A stretch of 16,142 bases of DNA from Leptolyngbyaceae cyanobacterium SM1_3_5 (lineage in GTDB: Bacteria > Cyanobacteriota > Cyanobacteriia > Elainellales > Elainellaceae), in contig JAAUTJ010000032.1 in assembly GCA_012031475.1 (NCBI GenBank), positions 1 through 16,142 on the forward strand, read 5' to 3'. A program made the position numbers and the translations under genes. Position 1 is the first letter of the stretch. Each line of letters starts with the position of its first letter. A model generated the notes under the pieces. It was not told the origin of the DNA, ran no database searches, and was given only the letters and a program-made list of their open reading frames with translations. Shown in pieces: positions 1-7,088 of the stretch.

Positions 1-1523
1 TATTCTCAAGTTAGAAGAACTCGCTATTCTGAGCGTGAATGGACGGAGCAGATTAATTCACGAATCTCTGAAATCAAACAGCAAATCGATCGAAAGCTCT
101 TGCCGTCCATTAAGGATTCGCTTAGTCGAGAAAGAAGTAAGACTAGAGACCTAACTTCTTTGAAGATTTTGGAAAACATTGATAACTTTAAATTGAGATT
201 CGACGTTCCTTCTCAGGACAGCTTGTTTGCTGAAGTTAATTTTCTTCCGACAAGTCTTCTACACAGTCAAGCACAAAGTTTGCAGTCAGCAGTGGATACA
301 CAACTCTCTAACCATCATGGCACTCTTCGCAATTCTATAGCGAAATTGAAGCAGTTGCTACTCGATAAGTATCCGTTAAAAGATCATCAATCAGCTCTCA
401 ACTCGGCTATTGGTGATTTAATCCATGATTTCGATGAATATTTTGAGATCATAACTGTCTACCGCAGTGGTTTATTTGCATTGAAGGTTAAAGAGGCAAT
501 TTCAAAACTGGGGCTTGGATACCGCATGGATGAGTTAGAGTCTAATGAGCTTACTGATATCCAGAAAGCAGTAATCAAGCAAAATGCTCAAGAGCATATC
601 TTCCCTGGAGCTTCTCAAGCTCTTCTGGCTCTTTTGAAAAATTCACTGATCTACAAGTGCGCCTTGACCACCTTCAGAAAAAGCTTGATGCAATCCCCAA
701 AAGAGCCGCTTCTAATTCTGATGAATTAGAGGATTGGCGGCAGTCTCAAGTGTCGCTTATTCAGAACGAGCTAGCCTCTGAAGTGCAGTCTAACGTTGAT
801 AGACTGCAAAGCGATCTAAATAGTGAGGTTGGAAATTTATTAGCTAGATTTGTTCGTGATTGGGAGAGCGAAGTTGACACTATGAAGACTGAAAGAAGCA
901 AGCGTATTAAAGGAATGATAGTCATGTCAGTCATAATCGGTATTTCAGTAGGTTTGATATATGTTTTCGGAATCAACCAAACGTTGCCGAATAACGCATT
1001 CGTTGTTCTATTGTTTTCAGTAATTGGAAATTTTATAAGTGGCAGCATAACCTACGTAATCTTCAAGTTGACTGACAGATTTCCAAGGAATATCAGAACT
1101 AAAGAGAGCTTACTTCTCAATCGATTTCAAGCTGAGCATACAAAGCTTATTGATGGAGCAGCAGAAAACCTTGAAAAGTTAGCCAATCCTAACTACCAAC
1201 TTATTTCTAGCTTCTGGCACTCTATCTTACTTGATAAACCTTTGAAATTACGGGCTGTAGAAAATGAGGAAAATTATCAGAATTTTAGAAACTTAGTTCA
1301 AGAATATAGTTCACTTCGCCAGGAGTATTCAAGCACTATTCTTCGTGCTACATCCTCAGTATCTAAGTATTTCTCAGATACTGAAGGCAATCTGCAAAGG
1401 CTTAATGAGTTTTTAGGCCAACTGCAAGAAACATCGATCAAGCCCTCATTTGACTTATTAGCTGAAACTCAAGAAAAGCTAGAAACAGTAATTCAAAACA
1501 CTCAGTTAATCGACTTTACATAG
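1..1523 (+). CDS. Probable dynamin-like GTPase, C-terminal helical and membrane part; 5' partial, frameshifted
   Basis: Frame 1 is open from the first base of the window to 729, so the start and any GTPase domain lie upstream. Frame 3 then continues the same kind of sequence to the stop at 1523. The product is largely helical and charged. Two hydrophobic stretches (about 940-980 and 1000-1060, e.g. GMIVMSVIIGISVGLIYVFG) could form a membrane hairpin, followed by another long coiled-coil region. This layout, a helical trunk with a membrane paddle late in the protein, fits bacterial dynamin-like proteins, which remodel membranes using GTP. The family call is inference because no G motifs are visible. 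The frame change maps to about 630-656. Adding one A to the A-run at 637-641 would join ...LLALLKK to FTDLQVRLDHLQKKLDA, so a one-base deletion or sequencing error is likely. It could instead be another large coiled-coil membrane protein. Confidence 0.5.
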
Positions 1524-1584
1524 TTGTTGCTTAAAATCTTCGAGTAGTCTTTGAATTTTTATCATCGAAAGCTGCCAAGAACAT

Positions 1585-1887
1585 TCAAAACTCATCAATA
1601 CAATTCAACTGAAACTTACAGCCGATCGCATTCGCCAACAGCATCGCGGTTTCGAGCGTGCAGCTTCCCGTCTCAAAGGCACGGGCAATTTGCGATCGCC
1701 GCTGTACGGGCTTTGCGCCTTCGCCTTCGAGCCGGACATATTCGCGCACTAAATTTAGCATCCACTTTTCCTCGCCCCACTTGGCGATCGCTCGCTGCTT
1801 AATTGCGTCTAGCACGTCTGCGCTGGCGGGTCTGGGCGGGTTGACGGAATCGGGCGATCGTTCCAATGCATAAGCTAAATTCAGCAT
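1585..1887 (-). CDS. Conserved cyanobacterial hypothetical protein, HTH-like C-terminus
   Basis: 100 residues from an ATG at 1887. I recognise the style of this protein from cyanobacterial genomes but know no established function. The N-terminal half is helical (VLDAIKQRAIAKWGEEKWM, then LNLVREYVRLEGEGAKPV). The C-terminal third, RRSQIARAFETGSCTLETAM followed by LLANAIGCKF, resembles the second half of an XRE/lambda-repressor-like helix-turn-helix, in which a 'lets-identify-which-rules-apply' segment is followed by LETL..LAKALG. A regulatory or antitoxin-like role is therefore possible, but this is inference. The gene faces the dynamin-like gene convergently with about 60 bases between the stops. 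No partner gene is visible on its strand. Confidence 0.7.
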   Translation of the reverse strand: MLNLAYALERSPDSVNPPRPASADVLDAIKQRAIAKWGEEKWMLNLVREYVRLEGEGAKPVQRRSQIARAFETGSCTLETAMLLANAIGCKFQLNCIDEF

Positions 1888-2149
1888 CGATATTTTACTG
1901 CGAAAGCAAGCCGATTGAGGTGTAAGGCGCGATCGGCGGGTGTCGTGTTCTGGGGTTGGCTCCGGCGCTGTCGCTCGAATTAATCTGCCGGGGGTAACTT
2001 CGATCGCTCGAAACTGCTGACCGTCGAAGTAGCACCAGTTCTTAAGGAGAAGCTGTAAGCCGCGATCGTTTTACGCTGGCTTATACCAATTTAAATGGTT
2101 AACAGTGCAGATAGCGTAGACTAATAGGAGTCGTTTCGTCCCCAAAAAT
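1888..2149. other. Intergenic region with a possible IS630 outer end
   Basis: No credible gene is seen here. It holds several HIP1-like GCGATCG sequences. Around 2082-2097 there is an AT-rich near-palindrome, TATACCAATTTAAATGG, just upstream of the IS630 transposase fragment. It starts at a TA dinucleotide, the target of IS630 elements, so it may be the left terminus of that element. No matching right end can be found, so this is tentative. Confidence 0.35.
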
Positions 2150-2745
2150 ATGGTTGGAGTCAGCAATATTGTCATTGCCGAAAGCTTGGATGAACTGACT
2201 CAACAGTTGCAACAAGCCCAAGCACCCAGAGACAAAGAACGCCTACAAGTGCTTTACTGGCTCAAACAAAACAACGCACCCAACGTCAGCACAATTGCTC
2301 AATCGTTAGGCAAGCATCGCAACACCATCCAAACCTGGTTGTCGCTGTATCGAGTTGGAGGAGTCCAAGCGATGTTGGCAGTGGAAAAATCGCCTGGAGG
2401 CGTGCGAGTGATTCCACAGTGGGCAGAAACGGCATTGGCAAAACGACTCGAGCAGGCAGAACATGGCTTCATCAGCTATGGACAAGTGCAGCAGTGGTTA
2501 GCGCAGACACTCGGAGCTGAGGCCGAGTATCATGCGGTCTACCAGATGGCACGCTACCGACTCAAGGCCAAACTCAAAGCCGCTTGTCCCCAGAACACCA
2601 AACAAGACCGGCAGCAGCGGGATTCTTTTGAGCAAACCTTGCCCTCGACCTCGCGTTGTTGAAGTTGTATGACCGCCAAGTGCGACAAGACGAGCGACCC
2701 ATACGCTACTGGGTGCAAGATGAAAGTCGCTTCCGCCTCAAGACG
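2150..2745 (+). pseudogene. IS630-family transposase, 5' fragment, frameshifted and truncated
   Basis: Starts at ATG 2150. The N-terminal 170 residues have the helix-turn-helix layout of IS630/Tc1-type transposases (VSTIAQSLGKHRNTIQTWLS followed by LYRVGGVQAML), including a second winged-helix part (ISYGQVQQWLAQTLG). The frame stops at 2662, but the -1 frame from about 2635 continues with LALDLALLKLYDRQVRQDER and WVQDESRFRLKTG. The latter contains the first Asp of the DDE triad. Adding one A to the run at 2634-2636 would restore the frame. Similarity ends near 2745, before the second and third catalytic residues, and the next 45 bases up to the neighbouring IS element are unrelated. The gene is dead in any case because the catalytic core is missing. 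Confidence 0.85.
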
Positions 2746-2789
2746 GGGTTTGTAAAATACTTTGTGTCAACGGTCAGAAACAAGATCTA

Positions 2790-2815
2790 ATATCAAATCC
2801 GGTTAATCACCCATA
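2790..2815 (+). repeat. IS630 terminal inverted repeat, left
   Basis: ATATCAAATCCGGTTAATC continuing to CCCATA at 2815. It pairs with 3924-3949 (20 of 26 positions). The stop codon of the transposase at 2807-2809 lies inside the repeat, as is usual for compact IS elements. Confidence 0.8.
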
Positions 2816-3948
2816 GTTAGCTGCGACCACTGGCGAACTAACTGCCTCTGCCCACCCATAGAAGTTCGTCAGCCCTCGGATCAGATCGCGTCGCTTGAGC
2901 AAAACCCGACAGCGGTGGGCAGTAGCCGCTTCCAATTCGTCCAAGTTGGCGAAACTGCGGTTGGCAACCGCCTCATTGGTGAGCGGCCACAACCGTTCGG
3001 CGGGCTGTAGCTCTGGGGATGTGGGCGGCAGAAACAACAAGTGGATTCCTTCGGGCACTCGTACCTTGCCACTGGTGTGGAAAGCGGCCTGATCGAGTGC
3101 CAAAATCACGCGCTTTTGCCCTCCGAGATCAAAGTGCTCGGCAAAATCTTCGAGGACTCGCGAAAACACCTCGTGGTTCAGGCATGGCACGATCCACCAG
3201 TAGGTCTCTCCCGTCGTGGGATGTACAAAGCCCACTCACCACAGCCATTGATACTTCCAGTTCACACTCGCCATCGGTTGTTCCGCGAACGGCACCCACA
3301 CCAGACGATTGACCGGGTGCAAGCCGATGCGATGTTCGTCTTCTGCCCACACTTCAACGGTTGCTTCGGGGTGCTCCTGCTGCACCGCTTCTACGGTCTG
3401 CGCCAGTTTTTTTTTCCAGGCTTCTTGCGCCTCTGGGTCGCTATCTTGATGCTCAGGGCGCGGACGACGCAGACGCATTTCCATTGCTCGCAAATACTCC
3501 CAACCGCGTTGCGGGTGAATCTTGCGCCCTAAAAGCTGGCTCATCCACTCGGCCACCTTGGGACCATCCCACAAATCGCCATCGCTCGGCTGTTCGTTGA
3601 GGATCTGCCACAGTTGAGCTTGTTGAACGTCATTAAGCAACGGAGTTGCACCCGGATTGTCATGCCGTTTGTCGCCCAACGAGTCTGCTCCCAATCGGTT
3701 GTAGCCCCAGACCAACTCATAGATCCAACTGCGGCTGTATCCGGTCAACTCAGCCACTTCCTCAGTGCGCTTGCCTTGGGCTAGAAGCCAGATGATGTGG
3801 TAGTGGCGACTCTCTACCGCATCTTGAGCTTGGCGATAGTGCTGCTCCAATTCATCCACACTTAGATGCGGGGCAATTTGAATTCGTTTGGGCATTTTGT
3901 CTATCCAATGCTGCTCCTTCCATTATGGGCATTCATCCGGATTCGATA
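2791..3948 (-). mobile_element. IS630-family insertion sequence, complete length, defective
   Basis: The element is about 1.15 kb and bounded by imperfect terminal inverted repeats at 2790-2815 and 3924-3949: 26 bases with 20 matches, sharing the cores AATCCGG and CCCATA. A TA at 2791-2792 and another at 3947-3948 fit the TA target duplication known for IS630. It holds one transposase gene on the minus strand, split by an in-frame TGA. Its left neighbour is a different IS630 fragment and its right end abuts a tnsB remnant, so this is a nested or successive insertion hotspot. Confidence 0.85.
2807..3895 (-). pseudogene. IS630-family transposase interrupted by an in-frame TGA
   Basis: Reading starts at ATG 3895. 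The N-terminal helix-turn-helix region (HYHIIWLLAQGKRTEEVAEL, TGYSRSWIYELVWGYNRLG) is followed by the DDE core: first Asp in VEVWAEDEHRIGLHP, second in RVILALDQAAFHTSG, Glu in SPELQPAERLWPL. All three catalytic residues are present. At 3236-3238 a TGA interrupts WKYQWLW*VGFVHPTTGE. The same frame continues directly on both sides, so this is a nonsense codon and not a frameshift. From my memory of related IS630 proteins a Leu stands at this position, which fits a TTA to TGA change. Without readthrough the protein is cut between the first and second catalytic Asp, so the element should not move on its own. Confidence 0.88.
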
Positions 3949-3949
3949 T
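3924..3949 (-). repeat. IS630 terminal inverted repeat, right
   Basis: The reverse complement reads ATATCGAATCCGGATGAATG then CCCATA and matches the left repeat. It marks the junction after which tnsB-like coding sequence begins. Confidence 0.8.
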
Positions 3950-4527
3950 CACATCCTCTTTACAGATGCAGAAGAGTGAAGAACTTCTGACGAACTCTTT
4001 CCTGTGCTACTTGGGTAATCTTCCAAATGGTGAAGAAGGAAACCGGCTTCAATTAACAGCTCGTCTCAGTTTCCTGGAGCTAGAGCAGGCAATCTTTCAC
4101 TACGTTGTACAAAAGTACAATCAACAAGCTTATTCAAAAGAAGGCGGCTTCACTCGAACCCAGCGTTGGGAAGTAGGGTTGAGGCCAATTTCTCCTGAGG
4201 TGCTGTCAGAGCGATCGCTCGATGTTTGCCTACCGCGGTCAGATCTGCGTTTAATTCATCGAAACGGACGGGTTCATTTTGCGGGACAAATTTACCGAGA
4301 CGAAGTTTTGGCGTCACACATCGGTGAACAAGTTTTTGTGCGATTCAACCCGCAGAACATTACTACCATTCTTGTGTTTCAGCAGCCAGGAGATGAAGAC
4401 ATCTTTCTAGCACGCGCTTGCCTTCTAATTTTCAGAAGAACGACTTTCACTAGAGGATGCGAAGGCGATGCAACGGGCAAAGCGCAGGCGATTGAAAGCG
4501 CTTAAAAGTATCAATGGAATCAGTTGA
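3950..4527 (+). pseudogene. tnsB: TnsB (Mu-type transposase) C-terminal remnant of a type V-K CAST
   Basis: The sequence from about 3966 (ATG) reads as the C-terminal part of cyanobacterial CAST TnsB: LSFLELEQAIFHYVVQKYNQ, then TRTQRWEVGL, SERSLDVCLP, VHFAGQIYRDEVLASHIGEQ, VFVRFNPQNITTILVF, DEDIFLARA. These correspond to the end of the integrase fold and the small beta-barrel domain of Mu/TnsB transposases. The DNA-binding domains and DDE catalytic residues are absent because the sequence stops at the IS630 right end. Near 4410-4435 the frame changes. The frame ending at TGA 4525-4527 continues in family style (SEERLSLEDAKAMQRAKRRR), whereas the original frame ends in unrelated residues at 4505. 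It lies just upstream of cas12k, where intact systems would carry tnsC and tniQ. A short protein from 3966 to 4505 could still be made, but there is no evidence that it is. Confidence 0.85.
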
Positions 4528-4569
4528 CATCAAGTCAATCAATGATTTTGAACGTTCAACTTTGAGTTG
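4524..4569 (+). promoter_or_regulatory. Cluster of inverted repeats upstream of cas12k, candidate operator
   Basis: Four adjoining palindromes lie in 46 bases. They are TTGACatcaaGTCAA (4524-4538), AATCAaTGATT (4537-4547), the perfect 12-mer TTGAACGTTCAA (4548-4559) and CAACtttgaGTTG (4557-4569). The last two overlap the putative -35 and the spacer of the cas12k promoter, where a MerR-type regulator would bind. Type V-K CASTs are known to be controlled by a MerR-like repressor, CvkR, acting at the cas12k promoter. The core ACATcAAGT in the first repeat resembles the ACATnATGT-like CvkR site as I remember it. No cvkR gene is in the window. Confidence 0.45.
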
Positions 4570-4576
4570 GTTTAAT
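4548..4576 (+). promoter_or_regulatory. Putative cas12k promoter
   Basis: TTGAAC (4548-4553, 4 of 6 to the sigma70 -35 consensus) and TTTAAT (4571-4576, 5 of 6 to the -10) are separated by exactly 17 bases. Transcription would start near 4583 and leave a leader of about 120 bases before the ATG at 4703. TTGACA at 4524-4529 is an alternative -35, but it has no good -10 at the right distance. Prediction only. Confidence 0.45.
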
Positions 4577-4702
4577 ACCATCTGCTGATTGTCCTTTGCT
4601 AGAGCAAAAGGATGACTGTTCAGCTTGGTTGTTTCCGGCTGCTCAATTGAAGTGTTTTCTCTAGAAATAATTTCTTTGGAACTCATACAGGGTGTTTCAA
4701 CC

Positions 4703-7039
4703 ATGACAATGAAAGCCGCTCAATTTGATGTGATTGTTAGGAAGGATTTGAAATACAAAAAGAATCGAGAAAAATCAATCAACCAATTAGAAGAGGAAGC
4801 GCTATGGGAGATGTATCAAGCTTTTTGTATTCATACCTCCTTAGTCATTGAAATTCTCAAGCAGGTAGAGCAGCCTTCAGCTTTTCCGGCTCGCGTTGAC
4901 AAGCTCAAACAACCTCAAGCAGAGGGTGCGTTCGTTGACATCAAGCAGGAAGAGCAATGGCTTGAGGCTGAGATTAAGAAGGCGTGTGACTTACTCAAGC
5001 AGCAGACTGAATTTCAGAATCTACCAGGCCGGATCTACAGTTCTGCTGTTCATCAAAGCTTGCAGCCGCTCAAGGGCTGGCTAGAAAAGCAGTGGCAGCT
5101 ATTGCTCAGCCTGAGTGGGAAAAAGCGATTTCTAGCGGTGGTGGAAACCGATGCTGATCTTGCTGAGGAGAGTAATTTTAGCTGGAGTGATATTCGTGAG
5201 AGAGCACAAGCCATCTTGCAGCACACTCAAGAAACGATCGCAGCCGAAGCAGAGGATGAAACGGCTGCCAAGGATACCAAGCAGTTGATCAAGTCTTTAT
5301 TCAAACAATATGACGCAACCAACGATGTTTTGACTCGTCGGGCCATCATTCACCTGTTAAGGAACAATTTTAAGGTGCGGCGCAAGCCGGAGAAGCCTGA
5401 AAAAGTGCAAGAGTGGCTGGAGGGCAAGCGAGTCGAAATCGATCGCTTAGAAGGACAAGTGCCGCGACTGCCGCGACCCCGCAATCTCTTTCCTGAGCAA
5501 GCTTACAATCAGGGTTTGGAGGAGTTGATTCCTTACCCGCTTTCGGATGTTGCTGTCTCCAAAAGAATGGCATGGCTGTTTCACTATCGCGTTTTGATTT
5601 GGTTTTTTCTCATCTACACAAAATCGCTAGAGAAAAGCCCTCAGTTGGATTATTGTTTACTTCACCAGGTCAGGGCGGAGGTTGAAAGGGGGGAAGCACA
5701 GTTCTTTGAGTGGCACGACAGCGTTTCTGCCAAGATTGACCAGTTCTTAACCATTCCCAAGTCATTGCCCTACCCGATCTACTTCGGAGGCGACGACTTA
5801 CGATCGTGGCATCTCAACAAAGAGGGCAAGATTTGTTTCAAGTTGAATGGGCTGGGCGATTATCTGTTTGAGGTGCGCTGCGATCGCCGTCAACTCGGAA
5901 TCGTGAAGTACTTTCTTCAAGACTGGCAAACGCAAAACAACAATAAGGGCGAGTATTCAGGTGGACTCACGCTTCTGCGCTCAGCCGAGTTGTTGCTCAA
6001 GCCTACATCCAGCAGACAGAATGTAGACCCGCCATCAGTTCACGATCGACAAGCGGTTGTGGCAGGATATAAACTCTCGCTCCACTGCACCCATGACACG
6101 GATTATCTGACGCGACTAGGGCTAGAGCGTGTTCGCCAGCGCAAAATTGCGAATCAACTCAAGAGCTTAACCGAGAAACAAGCCAAGTTGACCAAGCAGC
6201 AAGCAAAATTGCAACAGCTTGAGCAGGAAATGCAGCACAAACAGACTGGGACTTCGGCTGAGCGATCGAAGCGTCATATTCAACGCCTTGAGCAAATTGA
6301 GAAACTCAAACAGTCGATTTCATATCTGCAAGCAGCCATCCAAGCAGAGCTAGAACGGCCCCGTCCCAAGTTGGAGCGTCTTCAAGAGTCCAAGCTATTC
6401 CAGCGTGCCGATCGCCCCCTTTACGAAGGCGTCGCTCATCTCTTTATCGGAGTGTGCCTGGATCTCGAACAACATTTGGTGGTGACGGTCGTTGATGCGA
6501 TGCGCCGTAAAGTCCTCACCAAGCGGATTGTCAAACAGATCATGGGGAAACACTACCCACTTCTGCAACGCTACCGTCATCTGAGGGAAGAACATTCTAA
6601 GCAGCGACAGCAAGATCAAAAAGTGGGGCGGCACAATCGCCTGTCGGAAACAAGGTTAGGGGAGCAGGTAGCTTATGCCATTGCCAACGGTTTGGTGGCG
6701 CTGGCACAGCAATACAAAGTCAGTACGATCGTGCTGCCCTTGACGAAGGGTTGGCGAGAGCGATTGTATTGCCAACTGGTGGCACGAGCCAAAATCAAAT
6801 GCAACGGTAGCAAGAAGGCAATGGCTCGCTACACCAAACAGTATGGAAAGCGACTGCATCAGTGGGACTACAACCGTCTGAGCCAAGCGATCGAAACTGA
6901 AGCCCAAACAGTGGGCATCGCCGTCATCTTCGAGCGCCTTGAGTTGCAAACAGACGCCGAGCAAGACGATCAGCAGGTGAATTCGTTTGAACTCGCCGTG
7001 CAGATCGCGATCGCAACTTACGATTCATTACAAGCCTAG
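4703..7039 (+). CDS. cas12k: Cas12k, CRISPR effector of type V-K transposons, enlarged variant
   Basis: Cas12k binds a crRNA-tracrRNA guide, recognises target DNA without cutting it, and recruits TniQ, TnsC and TnsB for RNA-guided transposition. I chose ATG 4703 (778 residues): AGGG at 4689-4692 is a fair ribosome site and upstream residues from the TTG at 4625 look non-coding. ATG 4709 is an alternative. Recalled similarity to Scytonema Cas12k is clear at residues 108-117 (PGRIYSSAVH), about 198-223 (LFKQYDATNDVLTRRAIIHL), 354-361 (SLPYPIYF), 377-397 (FKLNGLGDYLFEVRCDRRQL) and 574 onward (LYEGVAHLFIGVCLDLEQH). As in the family, RuvC is degenerate: the first-motif Asp is absent (GVCLDLEQH at 583-591), IVLP replaces IVxE (676-679), and there is no clear third Asp (NSFELAVQIA). 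The protein is about 140 residues longer than the Scytonema one. Extra sequence lies at about 277-339 and in a Gln/Lys-rich coiled coil at about 475-564. The frame is unbroken despite decay on both sides. Confidence 0.93.
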   Translation: MTMKAAQFDVIVRKDLKYKKNREKSINQLEEEALWEMYQAFCIHTSLVIEILKQVEQPSAFPARVDKLKQPQAEGAFVDIKQEEQWLEAEIKKACDLLKQQTEFQNLPGRIYSSAVHQSLQPLKGWLEKQWQLLLSLSGKKRFLAVVETDADLAEESNFSWSDIRERAQAILQHTQETIAAEAEDETAAKDTKQLIKSLFKQYDATNDVLTRRAIIHLLRNNFKVRRKPEKPEKVQEWLEGKRVEIDRLEGQVPRLPRPRNLFPEQAYNQGLEELIPYPLSDVAVSKRMAWLFHYRVLIWFFLIYTKSLEKSPQLDYCLLHQVRAEVERGEAQFFEWHDSVSAKIDQFLTIPKSLPYPIYFGGDDLRSWHLNKEGKICFKLNGLGDYLFEVRCDRRQLGIVKYFLQDWQTQNNNKGEYSGGLTLLRSAELLLKPTSSRQNVDPPSVHDRQAVVAGYKLSLHCTHDTDYLTRLGLERVRQRKIANQLKSLTEKQAKLTKQQAKLQQLEQEMQHKQTGTSAERSKRHIQRLEQIEKLKQSISYLQAAIQAELERPRPKLERLQESKLFQRADRPLYEGVAHLFIGVCLDLEQHLVVTVVDAMRRKVLTKRIVKQIMGKHYPLLQRYRHLREEHSKQRQQDQKVGRHNRLSETRLGEQVAYAIANGLVALAQQYKVSTIVLPLTKGWRERLYCQLVARAKIKCNGSKKAMARYTKQYGKRLHQWDYNRLSQAIETEAQTVGIAVIFERLELQTDAEQDDQQVNSFELAVQIAIATYDSLQA

Positions 7040-7071
7040 AAAAAGGTTGAGAAATCTGAAAGTGCCGATGA

Positions 7072-7088
7072 CTAAGTACTGGACAAAA
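7072..7088 (+). repeat. IS4 terminal inverted repeat, left
   Basis: CTAAGTACTGGACAAAA, pairing with 8205-8221 with two mismatches. The transposase reading frame runs up to this end. Confidence 0.8.

Noticed and set aside
630..656. Programmed -1 frameshift in the dynamin-like gene
   Set aside because: The site reads TTG AAA AAT and lacks a canonical X XXY YYZ heptamer. A missing A explains it more simply and matches indels seen in other genes.
3236..3238. Selenocysteine or TGA readthrough in the IS630 transposase
   Set aside because: The family has no known selenocysteine at this place, and a nonsense mutation in an IS pseudogene is far more likely.
3041..3532. Plus-strand frame of 163 codons inside IS630
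   Set aside because: Antisense shadow of the transposase, which has clear DDE motifs on the other strand.
4105..4125. TGTACA-like sequences as CAST ends
   Set aside because: GTTGTACAAAAGTAC lies within tnsB-like coding sequence, and other TGTACA occurrences lie inside the IS630 transposase. None has the repeated TnsB sites expected at a transposon end.
4450..4704. Minus-strand open frame of 84 codons over the cas12k upstream region
   Set aside because: It has no family features, overlaps the tnsB tail and the palindrome cluster, and has no ribosome site.
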